Assembly (NCBI RefSeq): GCF_000017205.1
Contig: NC_009656.1
Span: 4,282,001 to 4,346,000, forward strand
DNA from: Pseudomonas paraeruginosa PA7
GTDB lineage: Bacteria > Pseudomonadota > Gammaproteobacteria > Pseudomonadales > Pseudomonadaceae
Direction: 5' to 3'
DNA length: 64,000 nt
Made by a program: the position numbers and the translations under genes. The notes under the pieces are model-generated. The model was not told where the DNA came from, ran no database searches, and was given only the letters and a program-made list of their open reading frames with translations. Positions within the stretch are counted from its first letter, which is position 1, and each line of letters opens with the position of its first letter. Of the stretch, positions 9,211 to 17,479 are shown one piece after another.

Positions 9211-9298
9211 CGGTTCATCCCTACCTCCGTGGAGAACACGGCAGATGCCCACGAACAAACCGTCCTGTTCCGGTTCTTCCTCAGTACGAGGGGAACAC
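9211..9298 (-). CRISPR. Degenerate two-repeat, type I-E-like CRISPR remnant
   Basis: Two copies start CGGTTC and end GAACAC: 9211-9239 (29 bases, about 23 of 29 matching the remembered I-E repeat) and 9271-9298 (28 bases, more diverged). They are separated by a 31-base spacer-like interval (9240-9270). The 60-base period is one short of the 61 typical of type I-E. A much weaker echo starts at 9151, again 60 bases earlier. By repeat polarity transcription would run leftward, from the A/T-rich stretch near 9315-9340, which would be a leader-like position. There are no cas genes in the window. Confidence 0.5.
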
Positions 9299-9555
9299 CC
9301 GTTCCGTATCCCACTGTTTTCAAAAAAAGAAAAACAGCGGCCCAAATGCCACCGAGCCAAGCCGCCCTCGGCAATGAAAGCCACGCCACACCGCGGTCCG
9401 ATCCAGCGCAACCCTGGCGACCAGCCGAAGCCTGTCCCGCGTCGGAGCCACGCAGTCCCCCAAGCGGATTGAACGCAAGCGCAGCCGTGGCCCTCCTATG
9501 GTCAAGGGTTCCGCCCCTGCCCTTTTCATCCAGCAACGGACACGACGCCGACGAC

Positions 9556-11271
9556 ATGACCCAGCCTTTCCTGATCGAACCAGCCCCGAACAGCGACCGC
9601 CAAGCCCCGCGCTTCCTGGCTCACGGAGGCGCGGTCGGCGAGTTGCTGGGCAGGCTCGACGCGGCCGCCTCGCCCCTGGGTCCGCCGGACGGCTGGCCGG
9701 CGAGCCTGCGGGCGGCGCTGGCCATGCTGTTGCCGGCGAAGGCGCAGATCGTGCTGTTCTGGGGCGCGGAATTCATCGCGCTGTACAACGACGCCTATGC
9801 GCCGAGCATCGGCGACAAGCATCCGCGCGCCCTCGGCCGGCCGGCGATCGAGAACTGGCGCGAGCTGTGGGACGACCTCGAACCGCTGCTGCGCGGGGTG
9901 TACGAGACCGGCGAGACCTACGCGGCGCGGGACCGGGCCTTCTACATCGAGCGCCACGGGGGTGGCGAGACGGTGTATTTCGATGTGTCCTACTCGGCGG
10001 TGCGCGAAGCCGACGGCTCGGTCGGCGGCGTGCTGTGCATCGTCACCGAGACCACCGAGCGGGTCCGCGCCGAAGCCGGGATGCGCGAGCTCAACGAAAG
10101 CCTGGAGGAGCGCGTCGCAAGCATGCTCGCCCAGCGCGAGAGCGCCCTGGCGCAGCTCCACGAAGCGCGCAAGATGGAGATGGTCGGCCAGCTCACCGGC
10201 GGCATCGCCCATGACTTCAACAACCTGCTGACGCCGATCATGGCCTCGCTGGAACTGATTCGCCGCCGGCTCGACGACGATCGCTCCGGGGAACTCATCG
10301 ACGGCGCCCTGCAGGCCGCCGAGCGCGCGCGCAACCTGGTCGGGCGGCTGCTCACCTTCGCCCGCCGGCAGACCCTCAAGCCACAGGCCACCGCCCTGCA
10401 CGAACTGGTCGAGGGCATGCGCGACCTCATCGAGCGTTCGCTCGGCCCGTCCATCGCGGTGCGCATCGAGGTATCCGCGAGTCTCCCGGCGGTGGTGGTC
10501 GACCCGCAGCAGCTCGAACTGGCCATCCTCAACCTCGCGGTCAATGCGCGCGACGCCCTGGGCGAAGGCGGCCGCCTGGAAATCGGCGCGCGGACGGACC
10601 AGGTGGTCGGGGGCACGGTCGATGGCCTGGCCGCCGGCCGCTATGTGCGCCTGGACGTCGCCGACAACGGCGCCGGCATGCCCGGCGAGGTGCTGGCGCG
10701 CTGCATGGAACCGTTCTTCTCGACCAAGGACGTGGGCAAGGGTACCGGGCTCGGCCTGTCGATGGTGCAAGGCCTGGCGGCCCAGTCCGGCGGCGGGCTG
10801 GGCATCGCCTCGGAGATCGGCAAGGGTACCCGGGTGAGTATCTGGCTGCCGATCACCACGGAGCGCGCGCAGGACGCTGTCGAAACCGCTGCGGACGCCC
10901 CGCAGGCCTCGCGGCCGACCCGGGCCCTGCTGGTCGACGACGACAGGATGGTGCGCTACACCACGGCCCTGCTGCTCGGCGACCTCGGCTACCAGGTCAG
11001 CGAGGCGGCCTCGGCAGCGGAGGCCCTGGAGCAGGTCGACAACGGCCTGGCGCCGGATATCCTGGTCACCGACCACCTGATGGCCGACCAGACCGGCGCC
11101 CAGCTGGCCCACGAACTGCGCCGGCGCTTTGCGCAACTACCGGTGCTGATCGTCACCGGCTACGCCAACCTCACTCCCGAGCAACTCGACGGCTTCGAGG
11201 TGCTGACCAAGCCGTTCCGCCACAACCAGCTCGCCGAGCGCCTGCTCCGCTTGCTGGAGGCCTCCGGCTGA
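9556..11271 (+). CDS. Hybrid sensor histidine kinase with C-terminal receiver domain
   Basis: Cytoplasmic-looking two-component hybrid of 571 residues. Domains in order are an N-terminal PAS/GAF-like sensor (about 20-170), a short coiled coil (LNESLEERVASMLAQRE), HisKA with the H-box GGIAHDFNN (phosphorylated His near residue 219), an HATPase with N-box NLAVNARDA and G-boxes DNGAGMP and GKGTGLGLSM, and a receiver domain with acidic pocket VDDDR, a probable acceptor Asp in VTDHLM and a conserved Lys in TKPF. No membrane segment is visible. I chose the ATG at 9556 because conserved kinase sequence begins soon after it and the upstream frame looks non-coding. No dedicated output regulator is adjacent. 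Confidence 0.85.
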   Translation: MTQPFLIEPAPNSDRQAPRFLAHGGAVGELLGRLDAAASPLGPPDGWPASLRAALAMLLPAKAQIVLFWGAEFIALYNDAYAPSIGDKHPRALGRPAIENWRELWDDLEPLLRGVYETGETYAARDRAFYIERHGGGETVYFDVSYSAVREADGSVGGVLCIVTETTERVRAEAGMRELNESLEERVASMLAQRESALAQLHEARKMEMVGQLTGGIAHDFNNLLTPIMASLELIRRRLDDDRSGELIDGALQAAERARNLVGRLLTFARRQTLKPQATALHELVEGMRDLIERSLGPSIAVRIEVSASLPAVVVDPQQLELAILNLAVNARDALGEGGRLEIGARTDQVVGGTVDGLAAGRYVRLDVADNGAGMPGEVLARCMEPFFSTKDVGKGTGLGLSMVQGLAAQSGGGLGIASEIGKGTRVSIWLPITTERAQDAVETAADAPQASRPTRALLVDDDRMVRYTTALLLGDLGYQVSEAASAAEALEQVDNGLAPDILVTDHLMADQTGAQLAHELRRRFAQLPVLIVTGYANLTPEQLDGFEVLTKPFRHNQLAERLLRLLEASG

Positions 11272-11286
11272 GTCCGGGGCATCGCC

Positions 11287-13059
11287 TCAACGCACCCGCT
11301 CGCGACTGCGCACCGCCAGGTCGAGGGCCTTCTGCATGTCCAGCCGCGCGGAACGACCGACGTCGCGGTGGTCCAGCCGGTAGCCGCGCTCCGAAGGCAG
11401 GATCGGCGCGGTGAGGTCTTCGGCGTCGGCCGGCTCGAAGTCGTGGTCGCCACCGATGGTCATGGCGCTGCGCCGCAACAGCATGCGGATCTCCTCGGGC
11501 CGCAGGCGCGGGTTGAGGGAAAGCATGGCCGCGACCGTCCCGGCGACCATCGGCGTGGCATAGGACGTGCCGCAATGCACCGCCCCGCGCGCGCCATCCT
11601 CCAGGGTCGAGGCGTGGGTGCAGGCGGCGGCGGTGACGTCTACCCGCATGTCGACATTCGAGGTGCTGCGCTTCACCGCGTAGGCCGGGTCGTCGACCGC
11701 CAGGCCCGGGCGCTCGCCACGCTGGTGACCGCCGACCACCAGCAATTGCTCGGTGATGAAGGAGGATGGCAGGCGGTATTCATCGGCGCCGGAAAACGAC
11801 GAGCCGTTGCCGGCGGAATTGACCACCAGCACATCCGGGTGCTCCTGGCGCAGCCAGAGGAAGAACTCCTCCAGCAACTCCTCGTAGCCGCTCATGGCGA
11901 TACCCGAGCGCACCAGCGAATCCACTTCGTCGCCCTCCACGTTGCGGGCGCCCACGCGATGGATGCCCCAGCTCCAGTTGAGCACCCGCACGCCGTCCTC
12001 CACCAGGTTCACCGAAGCGGCGATGCTGGCCGTGATGCCAGCGTCCGAATTGCGCTCGACGATCACCTCGAAGCCCTGGCTGGCGCGGTCCAGCCCACGC
12101 AGGAAGCCACTGTTGCCGCCCTGCTCCCAACGCGCGGCGAGGATGCCGGCGACCGTCGAGCCGTGGTTGTCGGGGCGCTCGGCGTCACGCGCGTAGAGGC
12201 AGGTGCGCGGCGCGCCCGTCTTGCAGGCGCCGAGGTAGTCGGCGAAGTCGGAGGCATCGAAGTCGACATCGCGCTCGATCACCCCGATGCGCACCGGGCG
12301 GACTTCCAGCGGCACCTGGCGCGCGCGGACACGACGCTGGTAGTAGTTCACCGCATCCATGAAGCGGTTCGCCGTCCACTCGTCGGAGTCGCTGTCCGGC
12401 TTGTCCGCCGGGCGCCTCGCCGCCTCGGCCTCCTCGCCCTTTTCCGGCGCGGATTCCTCCACCACCACGGCGTCCACGCTGGTTTCGCTGCCGATGCGCA
12501 GGACCAGGGCGTCGCGCTGGACCAGGTCGCGCGCCGGCAGGCGCAACTGGTAGAGGTTCAGCGGCGGGATGGCGCCGACCACCCGCGCGCCGTACTTGTC
12601 CGCCAGGCGTTCGGCCTCGCGGCGACCGTCGCGGTCTTCCTCGATCAGCAGGCTGACCAGGTCGACGTAGGTGGTCAGGCCATCCATGTTCTTCGCCACC
12701 TCGTCGGGGCCTGCGGCGAGCACATGGCTGCCGTTCAGGGTCAGCCACACCGGATTGCTGGCGCGGCCGCCCTCCTCCAGCCAGAGCGGGCCGCTGGCGT
12801 GTCCCTGGCGTTCCAGGCGCAGCCGCAGGCCGGCGCCCTCGCGGCGCAGGGCGCTCGCCGGCAGCTCGCGGCCGTCCAGCAGCAGGCGCGGCAGGCCGGC
12901 GCCCAGGCCGCGTACCCGCAGGCACCAGTCCTGGTACTCGCTGGCCAGGAGGTCGCCGCAGCGTTCCAGACGCTCCAGGCGCAAGGGTGTTTCGGCGGCG
13001 CCGGCAGGGCCGGCGAGAGACGCGAGGAGGACGGCGAAAACGGCGCGATGCAGCGGCAT
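11287..13059 (-). CDS. sprP: Subtilisin-like serine protease SprP (S8 family)
   Basis: Exported S8 peptidase of 590 residues with a signal peptide (LHRAVFAVLLASLAGPAGAA). A long N-terminal region of ~240 residues ends in an acidic linker (KPDSDSDEW). The catalytic domain has a His motif NHGSTVAG, an oxyanion Asn in NSAGNGSS and the nucleophile motif GTSYATPMVAG. The catalytic Asp motif is unusual: VIERDVDFD replaces the common VIDTGID. Several Cys pairs (CKTGAPRTC, CTHASTLEDGARGAVHC) suggest disulfides. It is convergent with the sensor kinase and separated from it by 15 bases. In P. aeruginosa SprP affects biofilm and virulence traits by an unresolved route. Confidence 0.88.
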   Translation of the reverse strand: MPLHRAVFAVLLASLAGPAGAAETPLRLERLERCGDLLASEYQDWCLRVRGLGAGLPRLLLDGRELPASALRREGAGLRLRLERQGHASGPLWLEEGGRASNPVWLTLNGSHVLAAGPDEVAKNMDGLTTYVDLVSLLIEEDRDGRREAERLADKYGARVVGAIPPLNLYQLRLPARDLVQRDALVLRIGSETSVDAVVVEESAPEKGEEAEAARRPADKPDSDSDEWTANRFMDAVNYYQRRVRARQVPLEVRPVRIGVIERDVDFDASDFADYLGACKTGAPRTCLYARDAERPDNHGSTVAGILAARWEQGGNSGFLRGLDRASQGFEVIVERNSDAGITASIAASVNLVEDGVRVLNWSWGIHRVGARNVEGDEVDSLVRSGIAMSGYEELLEEFFLWLRQEHPDVLVVNSAGNGSSFSGADEYRLPSSFITEQLLVVGGHQRGERPGLAVDDPAYAVKRSTSNVDMRVDVTAAACTHASTLEDGARGAVHCGTSYATPMVAGTVAAMLSLNPRLRPEEIRMLLRRSAMTIGGDHDFEPADAEDLTAPILPSERGYRLDHRDVGRSARLDMQKALDLAVRSRERVR

Positions 13060-13443
13060 GGGCTCGGCTTCCGTAGCGGGGAACTGTTGTTCCGACCACC
13101 TGGCGAAACGCTTCGTTCAGCTGGAAGCGAGCGGGCCTTGGCCAGCCCGCGGGCGCTGGATGGCATGTGCCATGGTGGCGCCGTGGCGGTCGAGCGACGC
13201 AGCGCTGGAGCGACGCGTCGCGGGGATTCTTCGCCCGGCGCACGGAGCGTCCCGCTCTCGATCGAGGCCACGGACGCCATGTCACAAGCCTGCCTGAGCG
13301 AAGCGCTCCGGGACCACGCCCGCGCCAGGCCCTCCCGGGCAGCCGGGGCTATCGCCGAAACGCGGCGCACGCGCTACCCTGGCTCCCCCGACGCGGCGGC
13401 GCCTGCCGCGCCGGCCGTCCCGATCCACTGGAGTGAAACGACC
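13060..13443. other. Divergent intergenic region between sprP and a thioredoxin-like gene
   Basis: I see no gene here. A GC palindrome GCGACGCGTCGC occurs at 13210-13221, with a partial copy of its left arm just before it. Both flanking genes need promoters here, but I could not pick clear -35/-10 elements. Confidence 0.4.
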
Positions 13444-13953
13444 ATGGTCTCTTACGCGGAACTGTTCGACATCGGAGAAGACTTCAGCGCCTTCGTCGGC
13501 CGTGGCCTGGCCGCGGAACAGGGCGCGGTCGCGCGGATCCGCCAGAAACTGGAAGCCGACGCCCTGTCGGACGCCAGCCGCGAGCGCCTGCGGCGCATCG
13601 ACAAGCGCTACCGCCTGCTGGCCGCCGGCGAGATGTGGTGCCCGGACTGCCAGATCAACCTCGCCGCGCTGGACTTCATGCAGCGCCTGCAACCGAATCT
13701 CGAACTGGCGATCATCTCCAGGGGCCGCGCCGAGGATGCCCTGCGCGAGCGCCTTGGCCTGGAGCGGGTATCGATTCCGCTGGTGCTGGTACTGGACGAG
13801 GAGTTCCACCCGCTCGGCCGCTTCGTCGAGCGACCGCAAGCGGTGCTCGCCGGCGGCCCCGAGGCGCTGCCGGCGTACAAGGCCGGCGACTACCTGGACA
13901 GCACCGTCGACGAGATCCTGGCGATCATCGAGAGCCCCGCCGCGGGCGACTGA
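13444..13953 (+). CDS. Thioredoxin-family protein
   Basis: Small cytoplasmic thioredoxin-fold protein of 169 residues. A helical N-terminal extension of ~60 residues precedes the active site AGEMWCPDCQIN, giving a CPDC redox pair. Then come LELAIISRG, the cis-Pro region VSIPLVLVLDEEF, and a short C-terminal helix. This architecture is common in a bacterial thioredoxin-like family of unknown substrate. The ATG at 13444 follows GGAGTG as ribosome site. The gene is alone, convergent with the FUSC operon downstream. A role in thiol reduction is inferred from the fold. Confidence 0.8.
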   Translation: MVSYAELFDIGEDFSAFVGRGLAAEQGAVARIRQKLEADALSDASRERLRRIDKRYRLLAAGEMWCPDCQINLAALDFMQRLQPNLELAIISRGRAEDALRERLGLERVSIPLVLVLDEEFHPLGRFVERPQAVLAGGPEALPAYKAGDYLDSTVDEILAIIESPAAGD

Positions 13954-13963
13954 CGCGGCCTTC

Positions 13964-14212
13964 TCAGTGCCGCGAACAGCCCGCGCCGAGCGCCCGGTAC
14001 TGCAGGCGATGCAGGCGCCCCTGGCGATCCCGGTAGAGCATCACCCGGGCGACCACCCCGCAGGTCGCCGGCAGGGGCGTGACGGCGAGCACCCGCGCGA
14101 TGTCCAGGCTCATCCGGTAAGCGTAGCGCTCGACCGGCGGCAAGCGTTCCGCGGCCGGCGCCGGCAGGCTGGCGAGCAGCAGCAGCGCTGCCAGGATGGA
14201 CGATGCCTTCAT
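13964..14212 (-). CDS. DUF2790-family small secreted protein
   Basis: The 82-residue product has a cleavable signal peptide (MKASSILAALLLLASLPAPAAE) and a mature domain with the DUF2790 pattern: YRMSLDIARVL, then a Cys, VARVMLYRDRQG, HRLQYRALG and a final GCS. The two Cys may form a disulfide. The start ATG at 14212 overlaps the stop of the FUSC gene as ATGA, so it is the last gene of the efflux operon. Members of this family are common in Pseudomonas and have no known function. An upstream in-frame ATG at 14230 would put charged residues before the signal peptide and is less likely. Confidence 0.7.
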   Translation of the reverse strand: MKASSILAALLLLASLPAPAAERLPPVERYAYRMSLDIARVLAVTPLPATCGVVARVMLYRDRQGRLHRLQYRALGAGCSRH

Positions 14213-16227
14213 GGCGTTTCTCCTTCGCAAGGCGCGCCGCCGGCCGAGGCGGCTTGCGCATAGGCCTGGAGCAACCAGGCGAGGTCGGTGAAAAGCAAGC
14301 TGTCACGTTGCGCTCCCAGGCTCGCCAGGCGCCTCGCCGCGCGCCGGGCGTGGCGGGCGGCGCGGGCCGGTAAGCGGTGGGCGGCGGCGATGCCGGCGAG
14401 CCCGCCGGCGATGGCGAGCGCCTCGGCGCTGCCGGGCGCGGCGGTCGAGCGTGCGCCACGCAGGCGCTGCAGTTCGCGGCCTAGCTGCAGGGACAGGAAG
14501 CCCTGGCGCAGCGCCTGGCGCGCCTGTGGGTGGTCCGCCCCGTGCAACGCGCCCAACTGGGCGATACGGTGCTGCTGGCGGGACTGCCAGGCCTGCGCGT
14601 CGAAACGCCGGCGACCGCGCAGCAGCGCCAGGGTCTCGCGGTGCAGGTAATCGAGCAGCACGGTGGAATGCCGCGCCAGGTCCTTCGGCAGCAGACGGTA
14701 CACGAGCAGGCTGATGCACAGCGCCAGCACCCAGGCGCAGGACTGGTTGGCGAAGTCGATGAAGTCGAACCGGGCGACATTGTCGGTGGCGACCAGCGTA
14801 TTGAAGGCGATCAGGTAGGCAATCCCCTGCAGCGCCCGGCGGGGCACGGTGGTGGCCTGGATGCCGAACGACCAGAAGAAGCCCAGGCACAGCACCAGCA
14901 AGGGGAACCCGTTGACCAGCGGTAGCAGCAGGAACTTGCAGAACAGCGCGGCGGGAATCGCGTAGAGCGTGCCGCGGATGAAGTTGCGCGTCCCCTCGGC
15001 GGGGAACGCCGAAGCCGCCAGCAGCGTGCAGTACGGGCCGAGCACGGCGAGCAGGGTCGGGCCCTGGTCCCAGCCGCTGAGGAACCACGCGGCGGCGCCG
15101 ATCAGCATCGCCAGCCAGGCCCGCGCGCCGTTGCGCAGGGCCTCGCGGTAGTGGCGATGGAACGCCACCGGGCGCTCGTGGGCGGGGGGATGGCCATCGA
15201 GCCGGGCGAAACCGCGCAGGGCCACGCCCAGGTCCGCCAGTTGATCGCCCAGGCGCTCCAGCTGCAACGCCACGCGGCAGGCCCGCAAGTCCTCCGCCGG
15301 CAGGCGCCGAGCGCTCGCCGCCAGTCGCTCGCGCAACGCCTCGATACGCAGCGCGGCGCCGGCGAAATCCGCCTCGCCGCGCTCCAGCCCGGCGCCCAGG
15401 ACCCGCAGCTCGCCGGCCAGCGGCCGAGCCAGGTCCCGCTCCGCCTCGCCGGCAAGGCGGAACTCCATCAGCGTGGCGAACAGCGCCGCCAGGCCGCCCC
15501 GGATCGCCGCGACCGCGGCGTTCAACCTGCGTGACTCGGCGCGCCCGACGCCGAGCAGGTCGTCCAGCGCATACACCTCGCCGACCAGGCCACGCCAACG
15601 GCTCTCCTGCGCCTCGTCGAGAGCGCCGACGCAACGCGCGGCGAGCAGCTCCAGGGCCGCCGCGCACAGCCTGCCGAGCCGGTCGCGCAGGCGCTGGAGC
15701 ATGGTCCGGCGGCTGAACAGCACGGTCACCAGGCTCAGGCTGCAGACCCCGACGATCACCGCCGAAGCGCGGGTGACGATATGCCCGAAGGCCAGCCCGG
15801 GCTCGACCATCGCCGGCCCCAGCGCCAGGCAGACGGTATAGCCGGCCACCACCGCGGCGGTGGCGTAGAAGTGCCGGACCAGGCTCATGACGCCGACGCA
15901 GAGGCCGAGCCAGAAACCCAGGGCGATGACGAACAGCAACATCTTCTGCGCGAACAGCGCGCTGAGGACGAAGGCGGCCAGCGCGCCGGCCAGGGTGCCC
16001 ACGGCTCGCCACCAGCCCTTGCCGACCACCGCCCCCTGCACCGGGTTGACCAGCAGGAGCACGGTGGAGGCCGCGGAGAACGGCGCATCCAGCTGCAGGT
16101 AGAGACCCAGGCCGAGGGCCAGAGCCGCGGCGCCAATGCTGCGCAGCACATAGCCCAGGCTGTGCGCGTCCCAGGGCAACGGCAGCGCCGCGTGCCAGCC
16201 ACGGGCGCGCAGGACCGACGCCGCCAT
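14209..16227 (-). CDS. FUSC-family inner membrane efflux protein
   Basis: The 672-residue membrane protein has two blocks of hydrophobic segments (about residues 30-180 and 375-520) separated by a soluble helical region. This is the layout of the aromatic-acid and fusaric-acid exporters (AaeB/FUSC family). N-terminal sequence such as AHSLGYVLRSIGAAALALGLGLYLQLDAPF and the second-half WFLSGWDQGPTLLAVLGPYC fit that family. It is encoded in an operon with a DUF1656 protein and an HlyD-type adaptor, overlapping the latter as ATGA, so it is probably the pump of a tripartite system. No outer membrane channel gene is nearby. The substrate is unknown. Confidence 0.87.
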   Translation of the reverse strand: MAASVLRARGWHAALPLPWDAHSLGYVLRSIGAAALALGLGLYLQLDAPFSAASTVLLLVNPVQGAVVGKGWWRAVGTLAGALAAFVLSALFAQKMLLFVIALGFWLGLCVGVMSLVRHFYATAAVVAGYTVCLALGPAMVEPGLAFGHIVTRASAVIVGVCSLSLVTVLFSRRTMLQRLRDRLGRLCAAALELLAARCVGALDEAQESRWRGLVGEVYALDDLLGVGRAESRRLNAAVAAIRGGLAALFATLMEFRLAGEAERDLARPLAGELRVLGAGLERGEADFAGAALRIEALRERLAASARRLPAEDLRACRVALQLERLGDQLADLGVALRGFARLDGHPPAHERPVAFHRHYREALRNGARAWLAMLIGAAAWFLSGWDQGPTLLAVLGPYCTLLAASAFPAEGTRNFIRGTLYAIPAALFCKFLLLPLVNGFPLLVLCLGFFWSFGIQATTVPRRALQGIAYLIAFNTLVATDNVARFDFIDFANQSCAWVLALCISLLVYRLLPKDLARHSTVLLDYLHRETLALLRGRRRFDAQAWQSRQQHRIAQLGALHGADHPQARQALRQGFLSLQLGRELQRLRGARSTAAPGSAEALAIAGGLAGIAAAHRLPARAARHARRAARRLASLGAQRDSLLFTDLAWLLQAYAQAASAGGAPCEGETP

Positions 16228-17135
16228 CAGAGGTACTCCTGCAGCCAGCGGGTCAGCCGCCAGCGCCCTTCGCTGCCCGGCTGCAGCACCTCGACGCTGC
16301 CGGTCATGCCGGCGGCCAGGACCACTTCCGGCGGCACCCGGTCAAGCTCGATGCGCACCGGCACGCGCTGCGCCAGGCGAATCCAGCTGAAGGTCGGGCT
16401 GACCTGGGGCAGGCCGCTGTCGGCACGGTTTTCGTTGAGGTCGGCGATACCGCGGCCGATGCTCGCGACATGCCCTTCCAGCAGCGGGTCGAAGCCCATC
16501 AGCCGGATTCTCGCCGGCGCGCCGAGGCGCACGTTGCGCAGCTTGGTTTCCTCGAAGTAGCCGGTGACCCAGAAGCTGTGGCGGTCGACGATGAAGAGAT
16601 TGGTCTCGCCCGCCGTCGCGTAGTCGCCGGGCTGCACGCGCAGCTGGGTGACGTAGCCGTCGACCGGCGCGCGCAGTTCGCTGCGGCGCAGGTCGAGCAG
16701 CGCCTGGTCGAGCGCGGCGCCGGCGGCGTCGGCCTGGGCGCGGGCGATGCGCAAGGCGCGTCCGGCGTTGGCGATCGCCTCTCGTGACATCGCTCCGGCC
16801 AGTTGCGCGCGGCGGCGCCATTCCTCGTCGCGCTGGCGCAGGGTTTCCCGCGCCTGGGCCAGCTCCGCCCAGCGCTGGCGCACGGCGAGGCGATAGCTGC
16901 TCGGGTCGATGCGATACAGCGGATCGCCGCGCGACACCTGCTGGTTGTCGCCGACGAACAGTGCGTCGAGGGTGCCGGAGACCTCCGGGGCGATGCGGAT
17001 CACCTGGGCGCTGACCCGCCCGTCGCGGGTCCAGGGCGCCAGCACATAGGCTTTCCACAGCAGCGACGCCAGGCACAGGGCGACCAGGCCGCAACCCAGG
17101 GTCGCGGCGACCTTGCAGATTCGAACGATGAACAT
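16227..17135 (-). CDS. HlyD/EmrA-type membrane fusion protein of the FUSC efflux system
   Basis: Periplasmic adaptor of 302 residues with one N-terminal membrane anchor (residues ~8-28), a lipoyl/barrel-sandwich half (RIAPEVSGTLDALFVGDNQ), a helical hairpin (AELAQARETLRQRDEEW) and the second half SELRAPVDGYV and VTGYFEETKLRNV. This resembles AaeA. I chose the ATG at 17135, which has GAGG five bases upstream. A GTG two codons earlier is possible. The gene is second in the DUF1656-HlyD-FUSC-DUF2790 operon and its stop overlaps the FUSC start. Confidence 0.87.
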   Translation of the reverse strand: MFIVRICKVAATLGCGLVALCLASLLWKAYVLAPWTRDGRVSAQVIRIAPEVSGTLDALFVGDNQQVSRGDPLYRIDPSSYRLAVRQRWAELAQARETLRQRDEEWRRRAQLAGAMSREAIANAGRALRIARAQADAAGAALDQALLDLRRSELRAPVDGYVTQLRVQPGDYATAGETNLFIVDRHSFWVTGYFEETKLRNVRLGAPARIRLMGFDPLLEGHVASIGRGIADLNENRADSGLPQVSPTFSWIRLAQRVPVRIELDRVPPEVVLAAGMTGSVEVLQPGSEGRWRLTRWLQEYL

Positions 17136-17148
17136 GGGCACCTCGGGG

Positions 17149-17337
17149 TCAGAACTTCAGCACCAGCACGGCGAGCACGATGAACGACAGGAAAAAGCGC
17201 AGCAGGCCGGGATGCCAGGCACGCTCCAGCCAGCGCGCCGCCAGGCGCTCCAGCAGCAGGTAGAGCGGCATGGCCAGGCACAGGTAGATGAACAGGGGCG
17301 GCACGTAGAGGCCGGAAACCGAGACTTCGCTGAGCAT
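17149..17337 (-). CDS. DUF1656 small membrane protein (AaeX-like)
   Basis: The 62-residue product has two hydrophobic segments (VPPLFIYLCLAMPLYLLLERL and LLRFFLSFIVLAVLVLKF), as in the DUF1656/AaeX family that accompanies FUSC-type pumps. The start ATG at 17337 begins the conserved core, so the longer upstream frame is not needed. It is the first gene of the leftward efflux operon and faces the AraC-type regulator across a 142-base divergent region. Confidence 0.8.
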   Translation of the reverse strand: MLSEVSVSGLYVPPLFIYLCLAMPLYLLLERLAARWLERAWHPGLLRFFLSFIVLAVLVLKF

Positions 17338-17479
17338 GCGGGCACCAGGGCATCGAGGGCGCGGAGCGGTCGGCCGCTCCTGTCGGGTTGATGGACGCAT
17401 GCTACGAAGCGCGGCGACTTGCAGATATCGAGCATTCAGCCAGAAAATAATCGAATTCGGACAAACCCTGGAAACCGCC

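Larger units (their letters stand above)
8796..9555. other. Gene-free region between the MFS gene and the sensor kinase
   Basis: The reading frame of the kinase stays open through most of this region, but the translated sequence is low-quality and lacks any recognisable domain, so I treat it as non-coding. It contains the MFS promoter side (dyad 8809-8824), degenerate CRISPR-like repeats (9211-9298) and an A-rich patch near 9315-9340 where CTGTTTT and AAAACAG pair across an A-rich loop. The kinase promoter should lie near its right end. Confidence 0.55.

Noticed and set aside
8796..9555. An N-terminal extension of the sensor kinase frame through the intergenic region.
   Set aside because: The extra residues have no domain or compositional support and overlap the CRISPR-like repeats. 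The kinase starts well at 9556.
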